DNA of 64,000 nucleotides from Leptoclinus maculatus (GCA_032191485.1 JAVDOI010000011.1:14304617-14368616), one strand, 5' to 3'. Counted from the stretch's first letter, positions 1-11,503 are shown. A program made the numbers and translations. Notes: generated by a model not told the origin, from the sequence alone.

Positions 1-316
1 GGCGAAAGGAAATCTGCATTTTGTGACAAACGCCATCCGATTAACACGACTTTCACACAACGTGGTTTACATTTGACACAGAGCTACGTAATGCACGTGT
101 TCCGTAGCGCCAGGCAGCTGACACGGGAAGCACCGGACTGTTTGCAAAGCATCGTTTCCAGCATCAGGCGGTCCACGCGGGATCAAAGACGTCTCGCTCG
201 CAGACGCGCCGTCCGACGGTCGCGCGCGTTCTCGGACACGCAGGAGGGAGTCCCGCCGGCAACCCCGACGCGCGGAGGATGCGAGGGCCCGTTCATCGCT
301 GCTCGCAGCTTTAATT
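1..316 (+). repeat. Partial unit U0: 3' end only
   Basis: This is the last part of a unit cut by the window edge. It starts at gcgaaaggaaatctgc, just after the expected minus-strand CTCF-like motif, and runs through the E-box-containing gcacgtgttccg to the CpG-rich block. I count about 28 CpGs between 151 and 310. It carries a private change, gccgtccgacgg where most units have gccggccgacgg. Confidence 0.9.
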
Positions 317-886
317 ATGATTTTTATTTTTGTGGGGATGGAGCTTGTTGGGGCACTTGCTATGCATGAAAACTCACCAAATTTGCACACCTGTCAGGTC
401 TGCCGGAGAAACTCTGAGGCCAAAAATTCCATATTTGTGTGTAAAAAAATGGCTCTCTAGCGCCCCCTACAAATCGGACCGGCGACGCCCCTCGGCCAGT
501 ATGTCCGATTTACTTGAAATTCAACACACATGTCCAAATCCGCTAGATCTAAAAAAAAGCCTCTCAGACCCCTAAGCTCCGCCTACTTAGATTTTCCGCC
601 ATCTTGAATTTAGTGAAAAACACATTCTTGCAAACTCCTCCTACACGCTGGGTCCGATTACTACAGAATTGTCTGTGGATCATTAATGGACCTACGTCAT
701 CTGAAATTATCAAAATCTTTTTGATATCTCTTAGCGTTTAGAAGATATGGACCAATACACTTCTTAGGGGCGTGGCATAATATCAATACACATAACTTCT
801 CAACCATCTGTCCTAAAATCCCAAAATTGTGAGTATACGTGCACATCGCATCCTGTAACATACCCTAAAAATCTTTTTGCATTCAA

Positions 887-901
887 CCACTAGGGGGCGC
901 T
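887..901 (+). promoter_or_regulatory. CTCF-like motif, + strand (U1)
   Basis: CCACTAGGGGGCGCT, followed by A, matches the CTCF core consensus CCASYAGRKGGCRS at every position. Confidence 0.55.
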
Positions 902-1226
902 ACAGTAAACCTGCAAAGTTGTGCTTTTTCTCACTTTTTGCATTTTTCAGCCTTCGCACTTCAACGAACTCCTCCTACAGATTTTATGCGATCAACGTAA
1001 AATTTGGTCAGGATGCTCTTAAGACCTTTGTGATTAAAAATTATCAAAATCGTGAGTTTTCATCGAAGAACCTTGACGTGGCGTTGCGGCCATTTTGCCT
1101 CATTGTTTATGAAAAAGGAAGTTGTTATAACTCCAAGGTACATTATCCAATCCACACAAAACTTCTCATGCATGATGCTCCTTCAAGCCTGAACAGATTT
1201 CAGTTAAAAAAAATGCAATAATTCAT

Positions 1227-1241
1227 AGCGCCGCCTACTGG
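1227..1241 (-). promoter_or_regulatory. CTCF-like motif with one mismatch, - strand (U1; recurs in the units)
   Basis: agcgccgcctactgg, read as CCAGTAGGCGGCGCT, departs from the consensus at one position (C where G or T is expected). It recurs at the equivalent place, about 340 bp after the + strand body motif, in the units I read. Confidence 0.4.
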
Positions 1242-1413
1242 CTAAAGGAAATGTAAAATTTTATACTTTTCTTTACTCCTCTTAGCCAGGTGACCTTATG
1301 AGTCTAAAATTTTGTAAGGATAGCCTCAAGACATTGATGAAAAATCGCCATGAAAAATTTTGAGTTTTCGTTGAACGCTGTTGCCGTGGCGACGCATCGT
1401 TCGCCATAAAAAA

Positions 1414-1854
1414 GTAAGCTGATGGTTTATTAGCTTAGGATGCTCAATAATTCATAAAACTTTGTACATCTGTCAAAGGCATTGAAAGGAATATTCTGTA
1501 TGATTTTTGGCTTTGGCCGTTTTAAATTGCCTCTGTAGCGCCCCCTACAATATTTCAAAAGGAAGCTGATGGTTTAGTAGCTTAGGATGCTCAATAATTC
1601 ATAAAACTTTGTACATCTGTCAAAGGCATTGAAAGGAATATTCTATATGAGTTTTGGCTTTGGCCGTTTTAAATTGCCTCTGTAGCGCCCCCTACAATAT
1701 TTAAAAAGGAAGCTGATGTTTTAGTGGCTTAGGATGCTCAAAAACTCATGAAACTTTGTAGATGTGTCAAAGGCATTGGAACAAATATTTTGTATGATTT
1801 CTGGCCTTGGCCGTTTTAAATTGTTTCTGTAGCGCCCCCTACAATATTTCAAAA
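1414..1854 (+). repeat. 147-bp subrepeat array, 3 copies (U1)
   Basis: Copies start at 1414, 1561 and 1708 and the array ends at the gagcagcccc junction at 1855, giving 441 bp. Each copy runs from ggaagctgatgg to tagcgccccctacaatat. The last copy has ttgtttctgtagcg. Confidence 0.93.
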
Positions 1855-2292
1855 GAGCAGCCCCAGCGCTACGTTTGAGCTACATGTATGAAACTTTGTA
1901 GTCACGTGTATCCTATGGAGACTTAAAAATAAGTTTCTTGGTACCATGCTCTAAACCCTACCGGAAGTCCACCACTTTGATTTATGTGTGAATTTTCCCT
2001 TGATTTTGGACAATTTATAGGCGCTACACTTTAACGAACTCCTCCTAGGGACTTTGTCTGATCCTCTTCACATTTTGTCAGTACAGTCTCAAGACCGTTG
2101 TGATTAAAAATTATCAAAAGCTTTACGTTTAACGGCACGGCTTAGCCGTAGCGGGCGGCTACTTTGAGTGATTCCCCGTGAAAAAAGCTGATGTAACTCA
2201 GCTGGACTTGTTCCAAACGGTCCCAAACTTCACACGCTTGATAACACTCATGGCCTGAGGATGTCTACAAGCTAATTCTCACTAGTACTCAC

Positions 2293-2307
2293 AGCGCCAC
2301 CTGCTGG
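2293..2307 (-). promoter_or_regulatory. CTCF-like motif, - strand (U1)
   Basis: agcgccacctgctgg, read as CCAGCAGGTGGCGCT, is a full match to the CTCF core consensus. Confidence 0.55.
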
Positions 2308-3724
2308 CGAAAGGAAATCTGCATTTTGTGACAAACGCCATCCGATTTACGCGACTTTTACACAACGTGGTTTACGTTTGACACAGAGCTACACAATGCA
2401 CGTGTTCCGTAGCACCAGGCAGCTGATACGGGAAGCATCGGACTGTTTGCAAAGCATCATCTCCAGCATCAGGCGGTCCACGCGGGATCAAAAACATCTC
2501 ACTCGCAGACGCGCCGGCCGACGGTCACGCGCGTTCTCGGACACGCAGGAGGGAGTCCCGCCGGCAACCCCGACGCGCGGAGGATGCGAGGGCCCGTTCA
2601 TCGCTGCTCGCAGCTTTAATTATTATTCTGATTTATATTTTTCTGGGGATGGAGCTTGTAGGGGCACTTGCCATGCATGAAAACTCACCAATTTTGCACA
2701 CCTGTCAGATCTGGTGTAGAAACTCTGAGGCGAAAAATTCCATATTTGTGTGTAAAAAAATGACTCTCTAGCGCCCCCTACAAAACAGTCCGGCCACGCC
2801 CCTCGGCCAGTATGTCCGATTTACTTGAAATTCAACACACATGTCCATATCCGCTAGATCTAAAAAAAAGCCTCTCAGACCCCTAAGCTCCGCCTACTTA
2901 GATTTTCCGCCATCTTGAATTTAGTGAAAAACACATTCTTGCGAACTCCTCCTACACGCTAAGTCCGATTATTACAGAATTGTCTGTGGATCATTAATGG
3001 ACCTACGTCATCTAAAATTATCAAAAGCTTTTTGATATCTCTTAGCGTTTACAAGATATGGACCAATAAACTTCTTAGGGGCGTGGCATAATATCAATAC
3101 ACATAACTTCTCAACCATTTGTCCTAAATTCCCATAATCTTCAGCATATGTGCACATCGCATCCTGTAACAAACTCTGAGAATTTATTTGTATTCGACTG
3201 CTAGGGGGCGCTACAGTAAAGCCGCAAAGTTGTGCTTTTTGTCACTTTTTGCATTTTTCAGCCTTCGCACTTCAACGAACTCCTCCTACAGATTTTATGC
3301 GATCAACGTAAAATTTGGTCAGGATGCTCTTAAGACCTTTGTGATTAAAAATTATCAAAATCGTGAGTTTTCATCGAAGAACCTGGACGTGGCGTTGCGG
3401 CCATTTTGCCTCATTGTTTATGAAAAAGGAAGTTGTTATAACTCCAAGGTACATTATCCAATCCACACAAAACTTCTCATGCATGATGCTACTTCAAGCC
3501 TGAACAGATTTCAGTTAAAAAAAATGCAATAATTCTTAGCGCCGCCTACTGGCTACAGGAAATGTAAAATTTTATACTTTTCTTTACTCCTCTTAGCCAG
3601 GTGACCTTATGAGTCTCAAATTTTGTAAGGATAGCCTCAAGACATTGATTAAAAATCGCCATGAAAAATTTTGAGTTTTCGTTGAACGCTGTTGCCGTGG
3701 CGACGCATCGTTCGCCATAAAAAA

Positions 3725-4312
3725 GGAAGCTGATGGTTTATTAGCTTAGGATGCTCAATAATTCATAAAACTTTGTACATCTGTCAAAGGCATTGAAAGG
3801 AATATTCTGTATGATTTTTGGCTTTGGCCGTTTTAAATTGCCTCTGTAGCGCCCCCTACAATATTTAAAAAGGAAGCTGATGGTTTAGTGGCTTAGGATG
3901 CTCAAAAACTCATGAAACTTTGTATATGTGTCAAAAGCATTGGGACAAATATTTTATATGATTTTTGGCCTTGGCCGATGTAAATTGCCTCTGTAGCGCC
4001 CCCTACAATATTTCAAAAGGAAGCTGATGGTTTAGTGGCTTAGGATGCTCATAAACTCATGAAACTTTGTACATCTGTCAAAGGCATTGGAAGGAATATT
4101 CTATATGAGTTTTGGCTTTGGTCGTTTTAAATTGCCTCTGTAGCGCCCCCTACAATATTTAAAAAGGAAGCTGATGGTTTAGTGACTTAGGATGCTCAAA
4201 AACTCATGAAACTTTGTAGATGTGTCAAAGGCATTGGAACAAATATTTTGTATGATTTCTGGCCTTGGCCGTTTTAAATTGCCTCTGTAGCGCCCCCTAC
4301 AATATTTCAAAA
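3725..4312 (+). repeat. 147-bp subrepeat array, 4 copies (U2)
   Basis: Starts at 3725, 3872, 4019 and 4166, with the junction at 4313. The second copy has a private ggccgatgtaaattg. Confidence 0.93.
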
Positions 4313-4914
4313 GAGCAGCCCCAGCGCTACGTTTGAGCTACATGTATTAAACTTTGTAGTCACGTGTATGCTATGGAGCCTTAAAAATAAGTCTCTTGGA
4401 ACCATGCTCTAAACCCTACCGAAAGTCCACCACTTTGATTTATGTGTGAATTTTCCCTTGATTTTGGACAATTTATAGGCGCTACACTTTAACGAACTCC
4501 TCCTAGGGACTTTGTCTAATCCTCTTCAAATTTTCTCAGTACAGTCTCAAGACCGTTGTGATTAAAAATTATCAAAAGCTTTACGTTTAACGGAACGACT
4601 TAGCCGTAGCGGGCGTCTACTTTGAGTGATTCCCAATGAAAAAAGCTGATGTAACTACGCTGGACTTGTTCCAAACGGTCCCAAACTTCACACGCTTGAC
4701 GACACTCACGGCCCGAGGATGTCTACAAGCTAATTCTCACTAGTACTCACAGCGCCACCTGCTGCCGAAAGGAAATCTGCATTTTGTGACAAACACCATC
4801 CGATTAACGCTACTTTCACACAACGTGGTTTACGTTTGACACAGAGCTACGTAATGCACGTGTTCCGTAGCGCCAGGCAGCTGATACGGGAAGCACCGGA
4901 CTATTTGCAAAGCA

Positions 4915-5075
4915 TCATCTCCAGCATCAGGCGGTCCACGCGGGATCAAAAACGTCTCACTCGCAGACGCGCCGGCCGACGGTCACGCGCGTTCTCGGAC
5001 ACGCAGGAGGGAGTCCCGCCGGCAACCCCGACGCGCGGAGGATGCGAGGGCCCGTTCATCGCTGCTCGCAGCTTT
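4915..5075 (+). other. CpG-rich 3' terminal block of the unit (example in U2)
   Basis: A block of roughly 160 bp, dense in CpG and GC, contrasts with the AT-rich body. An equivalent block closes every unit. It contains gcgccggccgacggtc and cgacgcgcggagg and ends with a short perfect hairpin, gctgc-tc-gcagc, followed by tttaatt. Linked variants such as gacgtctcgctc against aacatctcactc look like CpG decay. It could act as a CpG-island promoter for array transcripts, but no TATA box or initiator decides this. Confidence 0.7.
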
Positions 5076-5080
5076 AATTA

Positions 5081-5130
5081 GGGCCCGAGCGGCCGACAAC
5101 GTCGGGCCTGCGAAGGCCCTATTGTAATTG
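5081..5130 (+). repeat. 50-bp hairpin repeat, 1 copy (U3)
   Basis: A 50-bp sequence running from gggcccgagcggcc to ccctattgtaattg. It folds as GGGCC/GGCCC outside, a 3x3 internal loop (CGA facing GAA), and an inner stem GC-GGCC-GAC closing an AAC loop against GTCGG(G)CC(T)GC, with two single-base bulges. It sits directly after ttaatta at the unit junction. Confidence 0.9.
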
Positions 5131-6244
5131 ATAGGTTTCTTATTATTCTGATTCTTATTTTTCTGGGGATGGAGCTTGTAGGGGCACTTGCCATGCATGA
5201 AAACTCACCAATTTTGCACACCTGTCAGATCTGGTGTAGAAACTCTGAGGCGAAAAATTCCATATTTGTGTGTAAAAAAATGACTCTCTAGCGCCCCCTA
5301 CAAAACAGTCTGCCCACGCCCCTCGGCCAGTATGTCCGATTTACTTGAAATTCAACACACATGTCCAAATCCACTAGATCTAAAAAAAAGCCTCTCAGAC
5401 CCCTAAGCTCCGCCTACTTAGATTTTCCGCCATCTTGAATTTAGTGAAAAACACATTCTTGCGAACTCCTCCTACACGCTGGGTCCGATTACTACAGAAT
5501 GTTCTGTGGATCATTAATGGACCTATGTCATCTAAAATTATCAAAAGCTTTTTGATTTCTCTCAGCGTTTACAAGATATGGACCAATACATTTCTTAGGG
5601 GCGTGGCATTATATCAATACACATAACTTCTCAACCATCTGTCCTAAAATCCCAAAATTGTGAGTATATGTGCACATTGCATCATGTAACATACCCTAAA
5701 AATCTTTCTGCATTCAACAACTAGGGGGCGCTACAGTAAACCCGCAAAGTTGTGCTTTTTGTCACTTTTTGCATTTTCCAGCCTTCACACTTCAACGAAC
5801 TCCTCCTACAGATTTTATGCGATCAACGTAAAATTTTGTCAGGATGCTCTTAAGACCTTTGTGATTAAAAATTATCAAAATCGTGAGTTTTCATCGAAGA
5901 ACCTTGACGTGGCGTTGCGGCCATTTTGCCTCATTGTTTATGAAAAAGGAAGTTGTTATAACTCCAAGGTACATTATCCAATCCACACAAAACTTCTCAT
6001 GCATGATGCTACTTCAAGCCTGAACAGATTTCAGTTGAAAAAAATGCAATAACTCATAGCGCCGCCTACTGGCTAAAGGAAATGTAAAATGTTATACTTT
6101 TCTTTACTCCTCTTAGCCAGGTGACCTTATGAGTCTCAAATTTTGTAAGGATAGCCTCAAGACATTGATGAAAAATCGCCATGAAAAATTTTGAGTTTTC
6201 GTTGAACGCTGTTGCCGTGGCGACGCATCGTTCGCCATAAAAAA

Positions 6245-6538
6245 GGAAGCTGATGGTTTAGTAGCTTAGGATGCTCAATAATTCATAAAACTTTGTACAT
6301 CTGTCAAAGGCATTGAAAGGAATATTCTATATGAGTTTTGGCTTTGGCCGTTTTAAATTGCCTCTGTAGCGCCCCCTACAATATTTAAAAAGGAAGCTGA
6401 TGTTTTAGTGGCTTAGGATGCTCAAAAACTCATGAAACTTTGTAGATGTGTCAAAGGCATTGGAACAAATATTTGTTATGATTTTTGGCCTTGGCCGTTT
6501 TAAATTGCCTCTGTAGCGCCCCCTACAATATTTCAAAA
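6245..6538 (+). repeat. 147-bp subrepeat array, 2 copies (U3)
   Basis: Starts at 6245 and 6392. The second copy ends with a gaacagccccagtgc junction shared with U10 and U11. Confidence 0.93.
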
Positions 6539-7306
6539 GAACAGCCCCAGTGCTACGTTTGAGCTGCATGTATGAAACTTTGTAGTCACGTGTATCCTAT
6601 GGCGACTTAAAAATAAGTCTCTTGGAACCATGCTCTAAACCCTACCGTAAGTCCGCCACTTTGATTTATGTGTGAATTTTCCCTTGATTTTGGACAATTT
6701 ATAGGCGCTACACTTTAACAAACTCCTCCTAGGGACTTTGTCTGATCCTCTTCACATTTTGTCAGTACAGTCTAGAGACCATTGTGATTAAGAATTATCA
6801 AAAGCTTTACGTTTAACGGCACGGCTTAGCCGTAGCGGGCGGCTACTTTAAGTGATTCCCCGTGAAAAAAGCTGATGTAACTCAGCTGGACTTGTTCCAA
6901 ACGGTCCCAAACTTCACACGCTTGATAACACTCACTGCCCGAGGATGTCTACAAGCTAATTTTCACTAGTACTCACAGCGCCACCTGCCGGCGAAAGGAA
7001 ATCTGCATTTTGTGACAAACGCCATCCGATTTACGCGACTTTTACACAACGTGGTTTACGTTTGACACAGAGCTACGTAATGCACGTGTTCCGTAGCACC
7101 AGGCAGCAGATACGGGAAGCATCGGACTGTTTGCAAAGCATCATCTCCAGCATCAGGCGGTCCACGCGGGATCAAAAACATCTCACTCGCAGACGCGCCG
7201 GCCGACGGTCAGGCTTGTTCTCGGACACGCAGGAGGGAGTCCCGCCGGCAACCCCGACGCGCGGAGGATGCGAGGGCCCGTTCATCGCTGCTCGCAGCTT
7301 TAATTA

Positions 7307-7418
7307 GGGCCCGAGCGGCCGACAACGTCGGGCCTGCGAAGGCCCTATTGTAATTGTAAGGATTATTAGGGCCCGAGCGGCCGACAACGTCGGGCCTGCG
7401 AAGGCCCTATTGTAATTG
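7307..7418 (+). repeat. 50-bp hairpin repeats, 2 copies (U4)
   Basis: Copies at 7307-7356 and 7369-7418, separated by a 12-bp linker, taaggattatta. Confidence 0.9.
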
Positions 7419-8015
7419 AAAGGGTTATTATTATTTTTCTTATTCTTATTCTTATTTTTCATTTTTGGGAGCATTTAGGGGGTACTTGCCATGCATGAAA
7501 ACTCACCAAATTTTGGGGACTTGTCAGGTCTGGTGGCACTTAGAGTCTGAAAAAGAATGCATCTTTCTGTGTAAAAAATGGCTCTCTAGCGCCCCCTACA
7601 AATCGGACCGGCGACGCCCCTCGGCCAGTATGTCCGATTTACTTGAAATTCAACACACATGTCCGACACCACTAGATCTAAAAAAAAGCCTCTCAGACCC
7701 CTAAGCTCCGCCTACTTAGATTTTCCGCCATCTTGAATTTTGTGAAAAACACATTCTTGCGAACTCCTCCTACACGCTAAGTCCGATTATTACAGAATTG
7801 TCTGTGGATCATTAATGGACCTACGTCATCTAAAATTATCAAAAGCTTTTTGATATCTCTTAGCGTTTACAAGATATGGACCAATAAACTTCTTAGGGGC
7901 GTGGCATAATATCAATACACATAACTTCTCAACCATTTGTCCTAAACTCCCAAGATTTTCAGCATATGTGCACATCGCATCCTGTAACATACCCTAAAAA
8001 TCTGTCTGCATTCAA

Positions 8016-8030
8016 CCACTAGGGGGCGCT
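8016..8030 (+). promoter_or_regulatory. CTCF-like motif, + strand (U4)
   Basis: Full 15-base match in the unit body; the 3' minus-strand site of this unit is the weaker cctgccgg form. Confidence 0.55.
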
Positions 8031-8542
8031 ACAGTAAACCCGCAAAGTTGTGCTTTTTGTCACTTTTTGCATTTTTCAGCCTTCGCACTTCAACGAACTC
8101 CTCCTACAGATTTTATGCGATCAACGTAAAATTTGGTCAGGATGCTCTTAAGACCTTTGTGATTAAAAATTATCAAAATCGTGAGTTTTCATCAAAGAAC
8201 CTTGACGTGGCGTTGCGGCCATTTTGCCTCATTGTTTATGAAAAAGGAAGTTGTTATAACTCCAAGGTACATTATCCAATCCACACAAAACTTCTCATGC
8301 ATGATGCTCCTTCAATCCTGAACATACTTCAGTTGAAAAAAATGCAATAACTCATAGCGCCGCCTACTGGCTACAGGAAATGTAAAACTTTCTACTTTTC
8401 TTTACTCCTCTTAGCCAGGTGACCTTATGAGTCTCAAATTTTGTAAGGATAGCCTCAAGACATTGATGAAAAATCGCCATGCAAAATTTTGAGTTTTCGT
8501 TGAACGCTGTTGCCGTGGCGACGCGTCGTACGCCATGAAAAA

Positions 8543-8983
8543 GGAAGCTGATGGTTTATTAGCTTAGGATGCTCAATAATTCATAAAACTTTGTACATCT
8601 GTCAAAGGCATTGAAAGGAATATTCTATATGAGTTTTGGCTTTGGCCGTTTTAAATTGCCTCTGTAGCGCCCCCTACAATATTTCAAAAGGAAGCTGATG
8701 GTTTAGTGGCTTAGGATGCTCATAAACTCATGAAACTTTGTACATCTGTCAAAGGCATTGGAAGGAATATTCTATATGAGTTTTGGCTTTGGTCGTTTTA
8801 AATTGCCTCTGTAGCGCCCCCTACAATATTTAAAAAGGAAGCTGATGGTTTAGTGGCTTAGGATGCTCAAAAACTCATGAAACTTTGTAGATGTGTCAAA
8901 GGCATTGGAACAAATATTTTGTATGATTTCTGGCCTTGGCCGTTTTAAATTGCCTCTGTAGCGCCCCCTACAATATTTCAAAA
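8543..8983 (+). repeat. 147-bp subrepeat array, 3 copies (U4)
   Basis: 441 bp, three copies, with the last copy of the agatgtgtcaaagg and ttctggccttgg type, which usually closes arrays. Confidence 0.93.
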
Positions 8984-9751
8984 GAGCAGCCCCAGCGCTA
9001 CGTTTGAGCTGCATGTATGAAACTTTGTAGTCACGTGTATCCTATGGAGACTTAAAAATAAGTCTCTTGGAACCATGCTCTAAACCCTACCGGAAGTCCG
9101 CCACTTTGATTTATGTGTGAATTTTCCCTTGATTTTAGACAATTTATAGGCGCTACACTTTAACGAACTCCTCCTAGGGACTTTGTCTGATCCTCTTCAA
9201 ATTTTGTCAGTACAGTCTCAAGACCGTTGTGATTGAAAATTATCAAAAGCTTTACGTTTAACGGCACGGCTTAGCCGTAGCGGGCGGCTACTTTAAGTGA
9301 TTCCCCGTGAAAAAAGCTGATGTAACTCAGCTGGACTTGTTCCAAACGGTCCCAAACTTCACACGCTTGATAACACTCACTGCCCGAGGATGTCTACAAG
9401 CTAATTTTCACTAGTACTCACAGCGCCACCTGCCGGCGAAAGGAAATCTGCATTTTGTGACAAACGCCATCCGATTAACACGACTTTCACACAACGTGGT
9501 TTACGTTTGACAGAGAGCTACACAATGCACGTGTTCCGTAGCACCAGGCAGCAGATACGGGAAGCACCGGACTGTTTGCAAAGCATCGTTTCCAGCATCA
9601 GGCGGTCCACGCGGGATCAAAGACGTCTCGCTCGCAGACGCGCCGGCCGACGGTCGCGCGCGTTCTCGGACGCGCAGGAGGGAGTCCCGCCGGCAACCCC
9701 GACGCGCGGAGGATGCGAGGGCCCGTTCATCGCTGCTCGCAGCTTTAATTA

Positions 9752-9801
9752 GGGCCCGAGCGGCCGACAACGTCGGGCCTGCGAAGGCCCTATTGTAATT
9801 G
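9752..9801 (+). repeat. 50-bp hairpin repeat, 1 copy (U5)
   Basis: One copy followed by taaggtttcttattatt. Confidence 0.9.
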
Positions 9802-10915
9802 TAAGGTTTCTTATTATTATGATTCTTATTTTTGTGGGGATGGAGCTTGTAGGGGCACTTGCCATGCATGAAAACTCACCAATTTTGCACACCTGTCAGA
9901 TCTGGTGTAGAAACTCTGAGGCGAACAATTCCATATTTGTGTGTAAAAAAATGACTCTCTAGCGCCCCCTACAAAACAGTCCGGCCACGCCCCTCGGCCA
10001 GTATGTCCGATTTACTTGAAATTCAACACACATGTCCATATCCGCTAGATCTAAAAAAAAGCCTCTCAGACCCCTAAGCTCCGCCTACTTAGATTTTCCG
10101 CCATCTTAAATTTTGTGAAAAACACATTCTTGCAAACTCCTCCTACACGCTGGGTCCGATTATTACAGAATTTGCTGTGGATCATTAATGGACCTACGTC
10201 ATCTAAAATTATCAAAAGCTTTTTGATATCTCTTAGCGTTTACAAGATATGGACCAATAAACTTCTTAGGGGCGTGGCATAATATCAATACACATAACTT
10301 CTCAACCATTTGTCCTAAATTCACCAAATCTTCAGCATATGTGCACATCGCATCCTCTAACATACCCTGAGAATTTATTTGTATTCGACTGCTAGGGGGC
10401 GCTACAGTAAACCTGCAAAGTTGTGCTTTTTGTCACTTTTTGCATTTTTCAGCCTTCGCACTTCAACGAACTCCTCCTACACATTTTATGCGATCAACGT
10501 AAAATTTGGTCAGGATGCTCTTAAGACCTTTGTGATTAAAAATTATCAAAATCGTGAGTTTTCATCGAAGAACCTGGACGTGGCGTTGCGGCCATTTTGC
10601 CTCATTGTTTATGAAAAAGGAAGTTGTTATAACTCCAAGGTACATTATCCAATCCACACAAAACTTCTCATGCATGATGCTACTTCAAGCCTGAACAGAT
10701 TTCAGTTGAAAAAAATGCAATAACTCATAGCGCCGCCTACTGGCTAAAGGAAATGTAAAATTTTATACTTTTCTTTACTCCTCTTAGCCAAGTGACCTTA
10801 TGAGTCTCAAATTTTGTAAGGATAGCCTCAAGACATTGATGAAAAATCGCCATGAAAAATTTTGAGTTTTCGTTGAACGCTGTTGCCGTGGCGACGCGTT
10901 GTACGCCATGAAAAA

Positions 10916-11503
10916 GGAAGCTGATGGTTTATTAGCTTAGGATGCTCAATAATTCATAAAACTTTGTACATCTGTCAAAGGCATTGAAAGGAATATTCTA
11001 TATGAGTTTTGGCTTTGGCCGTTTTAAATTGCCTCTGTAGCGCCCCCTACAATATTTCAAAAGGAAGCTGATGGTTTAGTGGCTTAGGATGCTCATAAAC
11101 TCATGAAACTTTGTACATCTGTCAAAGGCATTGGAAGGAATATTCTATATGAGTTTTGGCTTTGGCCGTTTTAAATTGCCTCTGTAGCGCCCCCTACAAT
11201 ATTTCAAAAGGAAGCTGATGGTTTAGTGGCTTAGGATGCTCATAAACTCATGAAACTTTGTAGATCTGTCAAAGGCATTGGAAGGAATATTCTATATGAG
11301 TTTTGGCTTTGGTCGTTTTAAATTGCCTCTGTAGCGCCCCCTACAATATTTAAAAAGGAAGCTGATGGTTTAGTGGCTTAGGATGCTCAAAAACTCATGA
11401 AACTTTGTAGATGTGTCAAAGGCATTGGAACAAATATTTGTTATGATTTCTGGCCTTGGCCGTTTTAAATTGCCTCTGTAGCGCCCCCTACAATATTTCA
11501 AAA
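10916..11503 (+). repeat. 147-bp subrepeat array, 4 copies (U5)
   Basis: 588 bp. The middle copies are nearly identical to each other (gctcataaactcatg) and the terminal copy is of the closing type with caaatatttgttatg. Confidence 0.93.

Larger units (their letters stand above)
317..2621 (+). repeat. Macrosatellite unit U1
   Basis: Full unit of 2305 bp with no hairpin repeat, three 147-bp copies and a head of the tggggatggagcttg type with a private ttgttggggcacttgct form. Positions 316-1165 closely match 50686-51535 (offset 50370), apart from a cluster of changes near 636-705. The first 147-bp copy starts gtaagctg rather than ggaagctg. It has full CTCF-like matches on both strands (887 and 2293). 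Confidence 0.93.
2622..5079 (+). repeat. Macrosatellite unit U2 (reference map)
   Basis: Full unit of 2458 bp, used here as the map of a unit. The ATT/T-rich junction and head lie at 2622-2940. A minus-strand CTCF core-like tagcgccccctac is at about 2769 and a KLF/Sp-like GCCACGCCCC at 2793, with its inverted partner at 3078. Ancestral modules start with actcctcct-like sequence at 2945, 3279, 3586 and 4496. The body motif ctagggggcgct is at about 3201, the 147-bp array at 3725-4312, and the CpG-rich 3' block at about 4915-5075. Private changes include gcgggcgtctac near 4610, and gctgccgaaa near 4760, which breaks the 3' CTCF-like site. Confidence 0.93.
5080..7305 (+). repeat. Macrosatellite unit U3
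   Basis: Full unit of 2226 bp with one hairpin repeat and two 147-bp copies. The head is of the tggggatggagcttg type. The body motif reads caacaactaggggg, so the + strand CTCF-like site is imperfect, and the 3' site has the cctgccgg form. A private ttttgtcagg replaces tttggtcagg near 5836. Confidence 0.92.
7306..9750 (+). repeat. Macrosatellite unit U4
   Basis: Full unit of 2445 bp with two hairpin repeats and three 147-bp copies. The head is the alternative tttttgggagcatttaggggg type shared with U12, U17 and U18. A full + strand CTCF-like match is at 8016. The body end is altered to caatcctgaacatacttcag near 8312. Confidence 0.92.

Noticed and set aside
280..316. Helitron-like 3' end (hairpin gctgc-tc-gcagc close to the unit terminus)
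   Set aside because: The hairpin is short and is followed by tttaatt and an ATT tract, not a CTRR end, and no Rep/helicase or defined 5' TC end is seen.
73..369. Open frames on both strands in the CpG-rich 3' block of each unit
   Set aside because: GC-rich sequence has few stop codons, so both strands stay open. Starts are again TTG or similar, and downstream extension depends on which head follows. No protein family is recognised.
877..1221. A 114-codon open frame repeated in nearly all unit bodies
   Set aside because: It opens only with TTG-type starts, has no ATG near its beginning, is interrupted in U12, U18 and U20, and its length follows from the overall identity of units. No domain is recognisable.
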